NCBI GenBank assembly: GCA_022695795.1
Contig: MU404060.1
Location: forward strand, 1 to 64,000
Source: Biscogniauxia marginata
Taxonomy: Eukaryota; Ascomycota; Sordariomycetes; Xylariales; Xylariaceae
Reading direction: 5' to 3'
DNA: 64,000 nucleotides
In this document: positions 11,601 through 21,860 of the stretch, in pieces
How positions within the stretch are numbered: the first letter of the stretch is position 1
How the letters are laid out: the number at the start of each line of letters is the position of its first letter
Position numbers and translations under genes: made by a program
The notes under the pieces: model-generated
The model's input: the letters and a program-made list of their open reading frames with translations, nothing else
What the model was told of the DNA's origin: nothing
Database searches by the model: none

Positions 11601-12296
11601 AACGGCCGGTACTCGCATGTCACTTGGAATGATGTGGACCTTGGTGGAGGTTCCCTTGTAGGCCATAACTTCGCTATTGGCAAAGATACAGCTAGAAAAA
11701 CTCGCGAGCTCTTCACGATACTCCCTTGCGGCCCGCTGAGATTCGTTCTCGGCAGAGCTGTAGGTTCGTGACTGCATAGACCCTCGCCTATCGAACGCAC
11801 CCTGCCGGGGCTGAGGGCTCCCCGGTTGGATCACTAACGGTCGCGAATGCTGGCCCAGGCTACCTTTCCTAGATGATATAGGAGCCCGCCTCAAATCCTG
11901 TACTAAAGTCTGGGGAGTGGCGCCGGATGACGGTTGAGTTCGGTCAGGTGAGGAAGCGGCTGCTGGGCCCGGGTGACTATCAAACAACAGGGAAGGATTG
12001 ACAGAGCCCAGAGTGTCCTGCATGATAATGACACGGACGTCGCGGACGTCAATGTCGATGTCAGCATCGTAGTCGTAGGCACTTGACTGGACGCCAGATG
12101 GTAAGGCTGATACCGACGGTAGAGGAAACACCTGGTCTTGACGGTAGTGTAGCGCCTGTGTGTCCGGGAACAAGAGACTGCGAGTATGGATCTCTTCTTG
12201 GATCGACTCGGGGGACAACTTGGAGGGAGACGGGCCCTGGGGAGAGGACGCACCCCCGGCAGCTCCCGAGGTGAGATTAAACAGTTTGCCCAACAT
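8688..12296 (-). CDS. lst4: Lst4 / folliculin-interacting protein (FNIP) homologue
   Basis: A single exon of 1202 residues. Lst4 pairs with Lst7 (folliculin) as a GAP complex for the Rag-type GTPase Gtr2 at the vacuole surface, promoting TORC1 activation by amino acids. Evidence: an FNIP-type N-terminal longin segment with DVRVIIMQDTLGSVNPSLLF (about 86-105) and later KILVTRLFPVNLP (281-293) and PMYAVALVLQLP (335-346); a middle DENN-like part with DVITQHWDIIMRTLTHLQS (410-428) and a GRWGPWREEARW / GFFFFNLLTGFL region (522-556) followed by SRTIVVAKDKMAARRLIFLL (590-609); and a C-terminal part ending AVRMWLEDVELGDA. Long serine-rich, low-complexity linkers separate the domains, as is usual for fungal FNIPs and suggestive of phosphoregulation. 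The start MLGKLFNLTSG fits family N-termini. A long spacer on each side leaves it without close neighbours. Confidence 0.85.
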   Translation of the reverse strand: MLGKLFNLTSGAAGGASSPQGPSPSKLSPESIQEEIHTRSLLFPDTQALHYRQDQVFPLPSVSALPSGVQSSAYDYDADIDIDVRDVRVIIMQDTLGSVNPSLLFDSHPGPAAASSPDRTQPSSGATPQTLVQDLRRAPISSRKGSLGQHSRPLVIQPGSPQPRQGAFDRRGSMQSRTYSSAENESQRAAREYREELASFSSCIFANSEVMAYKGTSTKVHIIPSDMRVPAVSSSYVADNRGSMGRSSMRSSRLAQSFTSEVPNPQASNSSAPTRQTDRNKILVTRLFPVNLPNDDLDTPHSRISEDSGGFPFPCSPDESKPKKKKPKPVPKRTPMYAVALVLQLPANPSNLAHTAPKPTFRASSSYNEPDHFPSSFGSARRSGWMMVGSGYGSESLESAYSNDVEDRMDVITQHWDIIMRTLTHLQSVVASALFPMLQQAEMAAPDPYPSNVPIQVTRTSSAGSRRNSDASQMKQPKQYAKLVVLPPNALMQDPQIEEEIENAKLRIVSGLRATRVVTGQGRWGPWREEARWVARWAGGKEQGFFFFNLLTGFLANHTDWLQALGPIWHRKRHYQQQKAKSEEDTSLPSRTIVVAKDKMAARRLIFLLSAFLPANQQLPTVRAQRPATSASFAGFGQSPPSYVVPINKEESLRRKINRRQGPRGSSHNRSFSVQSHATTRSTTGIPAQLAHLSMENHHERRSSEVFKPTNLPIAGSDLSTRKSSAATTNTVMPDAAIPHFSTMHRRGASRNARPDSSGSVAADDLKRSLTRVDSLGHASHGSTDSRSQSSRWGSVISGLWNGKRRDSTATTSQTLDIPDYHDSPMSSPAKVTVAKNKLGESVDEAHGIDMPAQGHSSEGDVRPDEPDTPRRLLEPQSRTPDPLGAYESPVKTSINQDDGVIDVDVQFPDYLTSFETAVSSPSSSGYLSTPGLGAGLEGFEQFSRLAIDGDVPLNVAGWLQRFHPDFTLQAIPPQNDLLDQVRESLRAEPTPALHPSSISVDWPAEQWVDVSSAIVADASTFSIKLLRYRRLVKPKLPTDRTTGNHLTPHGSSFMTPALSPYEQPTKDVIDEEELVTLDEDLIEAVEKVIAHGSDGSKGSSTNSSRSGSKRRERRESEVSEIEESVAPNSRLPVDFQEVPRAECKTVVLTALGNIVQDVVDQRERESLAGTRNANYQVTREKESALRRAVRMWLEDVELGDA

Positions 12297-13000
12297 GGTA
12301 GATTTTCAGCGATGACTCGAACCTCAGAGTGAGGTAAAGACGAGTCCGGCGTCGCAGAAACCAGAAGGCCTTCAACAAGCTCCCATCATGCGGCGAGAAT
12401 CCTCCACTCGATGCATAATGGCGTAGGGATACATTGGAGCTGCGAGGTATTGGGGGTCCTGGGGTCTCTGGTAGCGTGTGGCGGATCTTTTTGCGTGTCT
12501 CGCTCGGTATCAGTGAAAATCTGATGATGGCAAGGTGAGAGAAGTGGTGACGGAGGTTCGCGGTTCTTGTTCGTCGGCCAATACCGAGAGCCAAGGGGCG
12601 TAAAAGAAGCTTTCAATGGTCGAGGCCGGGCCTTGAGGTAGAAAACGCGACGAACTCAATCGGCGAATGACACAGCTGGTTTTATTCACTGGAGTACCGG
12701 TCAAATACGAGAGCTGGGGCGCGTGTGAATGGTGAAGAAATAATGCGTGCGTGACATATGCGCAATCGGAGATTCAGATCCATGCAATAATGATGGGCAG
12801 ATCTCGTCCAATTGTTATCCCAGCTATCCAACCCAGGGGTTCGGACGAGGAACGGCTTGTCGTGACGTCGGCAGGGAGGAGGCGGAAGAACCTTGAATGT
12901 GCCTCCCCCTTTCTCTCTCTCTCTCTCTCTCTCCCCCTCTCTCTCTGCCCGCCTGTCTCTGTCTGGTGTAAGATAAACAGCCGGGGGATTATTTCAACCG
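12297..13000. other. Upstream region of the lst4 homologue, with CT microsatellite
   Basis: This is the probable promoter and leader of the minus-strand Lst4-like gene. A polypyrimidine tract of CT repeats with short C runs lies at about 12905-12960. No further gene is supported. Confidence 0.55.
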
Positions 13001-14999
13001 TTGGGTTGGCGCCACGAAATGAGATGCCAAGTACCTGATTACCAGAGTCGCATGTGGTGGTGAGACGCGAAGGCTAAGGAGCATGGGCGCGTTATAGTGT
13101 AGACAAGGTAGGTTATGTAGTATGCGGAGGTAAAGTATGACGTTCTCACCGGTCCGGAGTAGTTGTCCAGGGGGGTGGAGGATCTCGACTCGACAGGACC
13201 GGGGGAAGCGCTGAACGGCGACAACGCTCTCCGCGGCAGATTAGTTGGGATTAGCTTGGTGGTGTTAATCTGACTGATCACATCACATCCCTTGGGAAGG
13301 GGGAGGTTAGAGGTTAGAGGTGAGAGGTGAGAGGTTAGATGTTTGTATATACCTTATGTTATGTGTCAGGCAGGGCTAATAACCATAAATACCTAAAGAG
13401 AAGTCGACGGTGACACTAAAAAGGAGGAGACCCCCAAAGGCCTGTAGCTCACTACGGATTACAGGAGCTTGTCCACTCGTCCGTCCCACCTGCAGATGCA
13501 CGTGTGGTGTAAAATACCAAGTCGACTTGGGTTAGTGCCGGGAGGTTTATTGGGCGCTGGTATTGATACATGTTATGCTAGTGCAGGTGTGGGTGTCTGT
13601 GTGACTTATCGACTTGGGTGCTGATAGGATCCAGATCTCTGAAAATCCAGCCAGTCGGTTCCGCCCTCGGTCTGAGGGGACAAGAAAAAAGAGAGATGCG
13701 ATCTGGCGGTGAATGAAAGACCGCAGTGCACAATGCCTTCGATATTCTAGCGCGCTTCCACGGGGGGTGGTTATCCACCACTCGTCCGCCTGTCAGGATC
13801 CCCCGGACAGGGGATGCATGCGCTGACGGGCTGCAAGGTGGGGTTTTCTGGTGGGCAGCGCTACTACGTAGGTGGCATTGGCAGCATGGACGGATCAGCC
13901 ACAGATTTTCACTTACACTACAAGGTGGGGGGGACAATCGCCTGCCTGCACTTAGGAGGTACCTAAGTTATCTACACTAAAAGAAGTTAACCACTTACAC
14001 CAAGTTCTTAAACTACGGAGGTAAATTCCATTATTTATCGGCCGGTACAACAAACGCAAAGCGCGCCCTGACTTATACCAACTACCTAAGTAGCACCTAA
14101 ATACATACTGACCTAGGTAAGTCAGTTTCCTAGGCGATACATACCTTAGGTACCTACCCTTACGTCAGGGTACTAGTATTAAGTATTAATCTCCTCTTTC
14201 TAATTTACTTATATATATTGATTGTCTCTCTCGGGACGTAAGGAATAAAAACAAAATGGTGAAAACTCATGTAAGAAGAAAATGACCACGAGAGTTAAGA
14301 AGGTTAGTTCCAATCTTAGCTCGGAAATGTTTGTACGGTGTTTGATGCAGATAGATACATTAATACACAGAGTATTTCTCAGGGGACGAGGGGTCGTAGG
14401 GCAGCAATGGTCAGCAGCCAATAGCATCACGTCCTTTTCTGATTTCTTCCATTAGGCTTCATCGGCTCATGTTTGTCTGGTTGTCATTTGTCTTGAGATT
14501 GGGAATCTCACAAATCACATTCAACATAGCTAATAACTATGGCAACATGCTGCTACATGCACCTAAATTGGAAATGCATAATACTTCAGTACGTGTTGAT
14601 TGCTATGTATTTCCACAGGTCTGGTGAGTCCCTTTTCCTTCCCGTCTCTATGTACCTAACCTACACGACCCGATTGTGGGCGCCGGCCAATCAATTGTGC
14701 TGTGTTGAAGACATGCCCCTCGATCAATACAGAACAGACCTTGCCTCATTCCTTTTTTTTTTCGACTGCCAATAAACAACTTAACGTCATTCCAGCCAAC
14801 AAGTCATTCATCGCTACGAAAGACAGCATAGACTCTGTTGGTTAAAATAAAATATAATAATATAACTTTTATTGCTATTACTATTATTATCATTCTTCTT
14901 TCTTTCTTTTCCCTCTTTTCATGAAATTTAAAATTCCCTATACCTAATCCCTCCGTAATTTCTCCGCGGTTAATGCCCCTCCTCTCGTCGCAACATCGC

Positions 15000-15033
<34 letters not shown>

Positions 15034-16100
15034 AGGGGAGAGGGGTCCTGCGCGGGTATTCAGTCTGCCGGTCTCCTCTCTTCTCCTCTTTACAATACAC
15101 AGACTACAGAATACAATTGGTGCATCCCACAAGCCAAGGGTTCCCATTTGACGGCATAGGTGACCCAGGTAAAAACGCGTGCGGCTAACCAATGCAACTA
15201 GATGACACTTGCAGATGATCTCCTCCCGCCCTATGCGCAAATCTGTTGGTTGCTCCGGCGTCAAACCAGCATTAGCTCGTGGGTTTACCTGTCCGAGTCT
15301 ACCAAAACTGCCTGCTGACGCGGCGGCTGTAATACCTGTGACGCCTGTACGACCTGGAGAAGCGTTCCCTGGAACCTTCGATCTTCAAAGATGAGGCTCA
15401 GCTCGCTCCGTCGTCACGTTTCGCTGAAGACGGGCCGCTTTCGTTGGAGGTCGTGTAGCCCTCGAACCCTCGCCGCACGACAGCTCGGACCTCTGATTCG
15501 GCCTTCACAAGGGCCCGGCTGACAAGCAAGTAATGTCTACGCTCTAGACTGTATTGGGCTTGCTACATTATCACATGCATTGCAGGAGGAGTCCCTATGT
15601 AAGTACGTAGAATCCGGAGATGGGTATGTGTGTCGTCGGGTTGTTCCTTGCTGATCTCTTGTCTTGCTTCCTCTCTCTACTACTGACAACACAGAAAGAA
15701 AGACTATAGCTATTTGAACTAGGCCGTCATCACTTACTTACATACATACATGAACATACACATATGTACACCCGTCTCGTATAGTACTAGTCAGCCTAGC
15801 CACTGACTTGCAGCTTCATGCCCGTTGTTCCCTGCCGGCAGATATGTCTCGGCTACTAAAGGGATTGCCGGAACATCTTAGTGAACTATGTTAGTCATTA
15901 CCTACATAAAGATCTCAGTCTACATCTTGGCATTGAACCCTGGGTTTTTGTGATGCTCTCTTGACATCATTGGTTTCTTTTTCCCGGACTGCCGCCGAAA
16001 CTGAAAAGAAGCAGAATGAAATACTAGGATTTGCCTTTTCTTCCATCTCTCGACCATTTACTATTACAAATGGTTATTAAACTCTGAGAGACGGCCTCGT
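13001..16100. other. Intergenic, simple repeats only
   Basis: No gene is supported. Visible items are a small tandem repeat of a GAGGTTA/GAGGTGA unit at about 13312-13339, clusters of TACCTA/TAGGTA motifs at 13951-13970 and 14111-14158, and a run of 30 A at 15001-15030. Open frames across the homopolymer are artefacts of the run. Confidence 0.6.
15001..15030. repeat. Poly(A) run of 30
   Basis: Thirty consecutive A follow CAACATCGCC and precede a G-rich stretch. It could be the tail of a retroposed sequence or a slipped homopolymer; no target-site duplication or recognisable upstream body was found. Confidence 0.9.
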
Positions 16101-16116
16101 TGACTAGCGAATTAAA

Positions 16117-16375
16117 ACCTCAAGGCCCACCAATAAATGAGTTATCTACGGCGCCTGCGGCGACTGCGACAACATCGCGGGTCTCAGATTCTTCGGCCGG
16201 CTCCGCGACGGTGACACGCTCGGCGTATGCCCACTTGGCGTGAAAATAATGAGTCAGGCAAGGATCGTTATACCAATTAGCATGAGTCTGTTTACGTACA
16301 GCCAAACATTCAATCTTCTTCCATGTCTTGAATTCTTCATGCGGTCGCGTGCTCAGCCCTAATCAGCGCAACCAG
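16117..16375 (-). pseudogene. Possible coding exon or gene remnant, unidentified
   Basis: On the minus strand an open frame reads LSTRPHEEFKTWKKIECLAV, then a segment rich in W, Y and H (HANWYNDPCLTHYFHAKW), then AYAERVTVAEPAEESETRDV and a stop just after NSFIGGP. The composition looks protein-like, and an acceptor-like CTGATTAG precedes it at the upstream end, as for a last exon. No matching upstream exon with a start codon could be joined with confidence and I do not recognise the family. It may be the 3' exon of a decayed gene. Confidence 0.25.
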
Positions 16376-18850
16376 TTCCCTCAAATAGACAGATACCCTT
16401 GTCGATTCGGAGGTAACAACATGAACCGACGACCAAAGATCCGGCCACGGCACTGTGTGGAAACATCCTTAGGCGTAGGTTCGGCATCGCCTTTAGACCC
16501 GGAAAGAGAAACCCTACGCGATAATGATTTTGTGACAAAAACAACTCAGACGCGACAACACCACAAGAGGCACAACCTAGAATCAAGTAAGCGGCTTATA
16601 TAGGTTGTTGGCAAATGATATTCTATACTTTCAGCCAGCCAAGAGGACTATCATCGAGGTTACTAACAAGTAGATCTAGCCTGACAAAACGATTCTCTCG
16701 TAGTCTCTAATGTCCTATATTCGAGTTGATAATGATAGACTACATCAAGGTTAGCATCGTCTGCAAGCTACACCTCAACCCTATCACTACTTTATCTCTA
16801 GAATCATGTCCCGCGGAAACTCAGCTTTGCAGACACTCAGTAGACTCCATCAGCTGCAAGCCACTCAGTCTCTGTCGCATAAATGTCATCCAAAGTGTGC
16901 GACCAGTTTGCAGATTTTCTGACCGCATAGACCAGGAAGTTCCTGCTTCCCGTAAGACGCTTATTTTCTTTTTTTCCAACCCTGAACTGCTTCATCCCGT
17001 AAGAGACTTCGCCGCAATTCTTTTCAAACAGCCTACCCAGGTCACCATCGTCATTGCTAGATATCGCTTGGTTCTGGGTAGATCCATTCTGTCAGGTGAG
17101 TTTATAGGACTCGTTGATAAGCCAATAGCATGCCGCGGCGGGTATGTCACTCTGACTTTTGGGTCCGCCATGCCGAGGATGTCACAGCTGGCGCTCCAGT
17201 CACGAGGGTTGTCTCTCGCCTTGCCTTCCGACGGGTCGTGCTACACCATAATCTTCCATCGCATACGAAAAATGCCTGTTCGGCCTTAACTACAAAGTAA
17301 CACCGCACATCCCAGTTAGTTCCCAGCTTATAAATCAACCTGAACTCCAACCAAGCCTCGAAACTCGAGGATTCAGGATCTTTGTCTCAGCTGTCGGGAG
17401 GGGGGGAACAACTTCTTCTCAATGTTACGGCGCTTTTGAGGCTCTCGGCAGTGTAGGTAAGGACCTGTCGATGAGCATATCAAACTAGAAGGTGTGATCG
17501 TAACGTCATCCAGCCAAGGCTATCAACGTGACGGGTTGACCTAAACCAGGGCGTTTTTATTCGGCTGATAAACTAAGACGACCTTGGATCCTGCTACGTA
17601 CGACCATAGGGCTCGGGATAATCGGCATCTCATCCACTCTGTCCCAGATAAGCTGAGCACCGGTTTATCATCTATTGCGAGCATCCGCTGGCTAACTTCC
17701 ATGTGACTGGCCGGCCTGGTTACTCTGATATACACTCATTAACGGAAAGAATCCTTGGGGGACAAAAGAGGGTGCTGCTCGCGTATGGAAATCATTATGG
17801 ACTGCTTCAACGTCCGTTATCCCAACGACTCGGCACATCAAGATGAACACGCGATGTTGCGTGGTTCTGCTACCAGGCAATGTGAATTAAACCATCTGTG
17901 AACTACCATCGACTTGTTATGGACTTACAGGGGTGCGTTATCGTATGCTATCAAGGACTTGCCAATCACTTGACAGGCCAAGAGTAGCCAGTGCAGGCAA
18001 CTCACTGTACATAATAGTTGGTGGAATAGGTTACATATTCTGTAGTTGCAGAATCGACTAAGGGTTGCCACGTCTGGTGAGCTCTGAATGGCCTAGATGG
18101 ATCTACAGACAGGTAGCTGCCACAAGGTTTGAACAATAGATTTAATACTTCGAGTCAGCCGAGTCTGAGGTTATTATCATGTATTTTTCTCCATATAAAG
18201 AATAGGAAGCTTTGGGGGTTTTCAATATAGGTAGGTTAACAAAAGAAATACCTACTACAGCTCCGTTAAACTATACTCAAATTGTCATAATAGTCACGCT
18301 ATTACAAGGCAACTTTATCGCTCCAAAAAGTCACATCCGTCTACACGCCGCTTTTTTTTTTCGGGTACTACTAATAGCATGTATTATTATCACTTTGTGG
18401 ATACGACCTCACTAAACAACACATCATAGTTATATATTGTTCTAAGTCGTTCTATAAGAGACAACTAGTTACCTTAAGACCCACACAGATTGAGACCTTA
18501 ACTATCGTCTAGAGTGAACAATCTTACCAAACCATGCCATTGTACAGCCTTTTCTACAAAGTAATATGATGTCTTTATTAAAATCCCTTTATAAATTTCT
18601 CATTAGATACAATGAAATTTATAGAACAAGGGAATCGTTTCGAAAAAAAAAAAAACAACCTGTTCTATATTTAGTTATACAAAGAAGCATCTGCTCCCCG
18701 TCTCCCTTAAACCCCTTATTTATAGGCCTCACAATTCGCATGGCTCATAGGAAGGAAACTACTTTTGATACCCAAATCGAATAACTCCTGGAATAGTTCT
18801 GGTAACTCTAGGTAGAGCCCGCCAGACCAATATTCACCGCGCTTATCCAG
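16376..18850. other. Intergenic, no supported gene
   Basis: Several open frames of 60-190 codons occur (16726-17289 plus, 17147-17350 minus, 17692-17880 minus), but none has a recognisable domain or a consistent exon chain. They may be eroded coding sequence. Nothing else is visible. Confidence 0.5.
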
Positions 18851-18896
18851 GTAAGCAGCCCTATCTCCCCCCCCTGTTTTCTTACAACTATTACAG

Positions 18897-19193
18897 AGAC
18901 ACACGGATATGCCTTGCGCGTGCGTGAAGAGGATACAGCAACGCTGCTGCCCAAACTTCGCGTGCCAGCAGAAGGAGACCGTCTATATCGAGGAGAAGTG
19001 CCCCGAGGCAGCCCGCGCGGGCGGGAGGCTCTGTCGCGGATTCTTCACGCACTGGAGCGTCGTCCGCGCTCGGCGCTGTCCCGGACTCTCGGAGGGGGGA
19101 GAGAGCAGCGGGTGCGAGAAGTTCGAGGAGTCAGGGCTCTACGAGCCGTTCACTTGGATGCCCATAAGTCATGTTGTATCCCGCTCGGTTTAG
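18897..19193 (+). pseudogene. Small cysteine-rich coding segment, probably partial
   Basis: A GC-rich island in AT-richer surroundings encodes RHTDMPCACVKRIQQRCCPN, then FACQQKETVYIEEKCPEAAR, GGRLCRGFF and RARRCPGL, and stops at 19193. It is preceded by a good intron (GTAAGC at 18851 to TTACAG at 18896, 46 nt). Upstream of that intron the matching frame runs only to a stop at 18809 with no ATG, so the 5' end is missing or lies in another exon. Starting instead at the internal ATG 18909 would give about 94 residues without a signal peptide. Nine or more cysteines recall the many lineage-specific cysteine-rich proteins of ascomycetes, but I cannot name the family. Confidence 0.35.
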
Positions 19194-21860
19194 AGGAGTT
19201 AGTGCCCCCTCCACTTGACTATGTAGCAAGTAATAGTTGATATAACATATAAAAGTTAGTTTAAGAGGGGGTGGGCTCGATAACTCGAATTATAAGTATT
19301 TGCTCTTCAAGATGTAATTGGCTAACCAAGTAGTAAGTTGCCATTTTAGACGTAAAAAGCAAATATTGGCAATACTATAATCAATTTTGTCCATCATGCA
19401 ATGCAATGCGATGAAACACCAAGGTGATTGCTGTGTATATATCGCTAGTACACCGTATCTGTAGCCTCTGTAGCCCTCGAATTGGGTCTGGAATATGGCA
19501 CTACCCATCACCGTCCAGATGGTTCCATTCTGCAACAGCCTCTCCCAGTTCCCCATCCTTACCATGTGCTAAGCCAAGACGAAAGCAAGGGTACAGCCAG
19601 CCAAGGGGAGAGGACCAAGGAGCCACCAGGCCGGGCCTGTCCATCCCGGCCCCTTTAGGCTTGTTTAGTTACGCCGTGCCATCACGTCATATACACACAA
19701 ACTTACCTACCTATACTACTACTGCATACGTACGCTTCACGCTTCTTCTCCTAAATAGTATACAGGAATCTTTAGCCGTACAATGCGAGCCTAGCTAGAC
19801 CGGTGTAGTGCCTAACAAGTCACACTTACTTACCTTGACTAAAATAAGGCACGTAAGTAAGTGAAAGGCGTAGCCCTAGGTGATAAAAAAAGGGCCGAGG
19901 ACGTGTTACTGCGAAGCTAGCTAAAATGGCTGCGATAGAGCAGACTAGCCGGGCTTATCTCCACCTAATGCCGCTACATATCTGGTAAAGGGGGAAAAAA
20001 GACAGACGAAAAAAAAAGCTTGATTATATAGGGATACAGGACAAGGTAGGGGTCTTGTATGGTCCCTCTATACGACACACAAGGAGTTTGGCCGGCCATA
20101 CGCAAAAGTGCCGTGACACGCGACACACGGACATGCGACGAGACGTGAGTAACAGAGGAGAGCGCAATTCTGAGTCGGCACAGCTCTTTTCGCGCTGGCG
20201 GTTATGTACGTATGCATAGATACGGTAGCATTTTCATTCCTCTTTTCTCTCTTCCTCCTCTACATATATGTACATATTACATACGTACTTAGGTGAAAGA
20301 TGCAAAGACAAGGGAGGGTGACATCGGGATTACGCTATATTCCCCGGTTCAGTCTGCGTCTCTGCGTACGTATATAGGTATGTACTTAAAAGATTACACC
20401 TAAATAAGCGTCGAATGATATAATTTTTCAATCTACTTTTTTTTTCATTTCTTTTCCTTTTCTCGCATCACATTCGGATGTCTTCCCGACTGGGGTAGGT
20501 CGAATGCTACCCCCCCTCCCCTTCTTCTCTCACCGGTGTGCAAGATGTGCAGATGCAATACTTAGTACGTCTAAGAAATACCCTTGTAAATGTAAAATGG
20601 AACATATAATATAATTATACGTACTCGCATGTATACAATATCTATTGATATATATGTAGATGCAATAGAGGTAAGCCATGGCTTACACACCTACCTTACC
20701 TTACATCAATTGAACGTTGAGTCTAAGCCGAAATGAATAGCACCCATCTCGAGAGCGATAACTTGAGGGGGGAAAAAACCCCCGATGCCGAATCAAAGAT
20801 CATACATATCATCGCAATTCTAACTTTACCGAGTTACAAGTCATTACATGAGAAACAAAGATCTGCGCGGCAAGGAACAGTCGGATAACATAGATTAGTT
20901 ACCTACCTACATAACTTCAAACGCTTGTTGAAATGACAACAGCACAACCAAAGATTACAGGGCACCGTCTGCGTAAGAATACTTTTAGTTGAACATAAGA
21001 CAGGAGGGTTACTTTCTTCTTCATTCGAGAGCGCAAGCCGTAGGTACGTGTGTAGTTAATATCCCAGCCCAGACCCAGACCGTCCTGAAACCCCCAAACC
21101 AATATACCCTTGTTTCCCCCTCCCCCCTTCCCATTTGACCTTCTACGTGTATGTATGTATGTATGTATGTATGTATGTATGTACTTAGTCTCACCGTCAG
21201 AAGTCGATATTCCCCCCTTCACGCGACTAAGTGGAGAGCGGTAAGCTGACTGGCTGACGGCGAGGCTTAATTGTCTCTATGGCTAATAGTTTTTTTTTAT
21301 CTGACCTGCGAGAGACCATGTAAGACTCGCGTTTCTACATCAATACCCGAGTTAAGTGTCTACATAGTGCGGTAGGGTATCTCATAGCCGAATGCACAAA
21401 CCATGGTCTTGGGCCGGCGATCGTCTCCTACCAAGTTTCAGGATCACGTAACCTAGGTTAGACATATCATGTTACCAAACCGTAAGCGTACGCCTTGGGT
21501 AGGGGAGGCGCATCAACTGGTCGGGGGGAGGAGTTGAATCATCAACATTTAGACTTCACATGACATAAACCTCTATACTACAGTGTCAACCTTTTCTTTT
21601 GGTTATATAATGTCTATCGTAAAGCCGAGGAGGCTCGCAGTGAGTTCATATCATGGAGTCATCTGTTTATCGCATATCGCTCATAAGCGAGAGTAAGGTC
21701 GGTAGTTACGGAATCTATCCTGAAACGCGTACGTTTATACCCGAGATTTCTACTCGTTATTTACACCAGGTTTCCTCACCTAGTGAGCTGCCGCCAGGAA
21801 GAAGAATAAAAGACATGAAAATTGGGGGGAGGCTGTTTCGAGACGCGGGGGAACAGGAAC
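19194..21860. other. Intergenic with inverted repeat and microsatellite
   Basis: No gene is supported. A perfect 11-bp inverted repeat CACTTACTTAC/GTAAGTAAGTG lies at 19823-19833 and 19853-19863. Several TACCTA/CTTACC clusters occur (about 19700, 20690, 20900). A (GTAT)n microsatellite lies at 21149-21183. The right end is the 3' flank of the zinc transporter. Confidence 0.6.
21149..21183. repeat. (GTAT)n microsatellite
   Basis: About nine uninterrupted GTAT units lie in otherwise unique intergenic sequence. Confidence 0.9.

Noticed and set aside
16726..17289. 187-codon plus-strand open frame
   Set aside because: No family recognised, no splice partners and a serine/cysteine composition typical of random frames; reported only as unexplained intergenic sequence.
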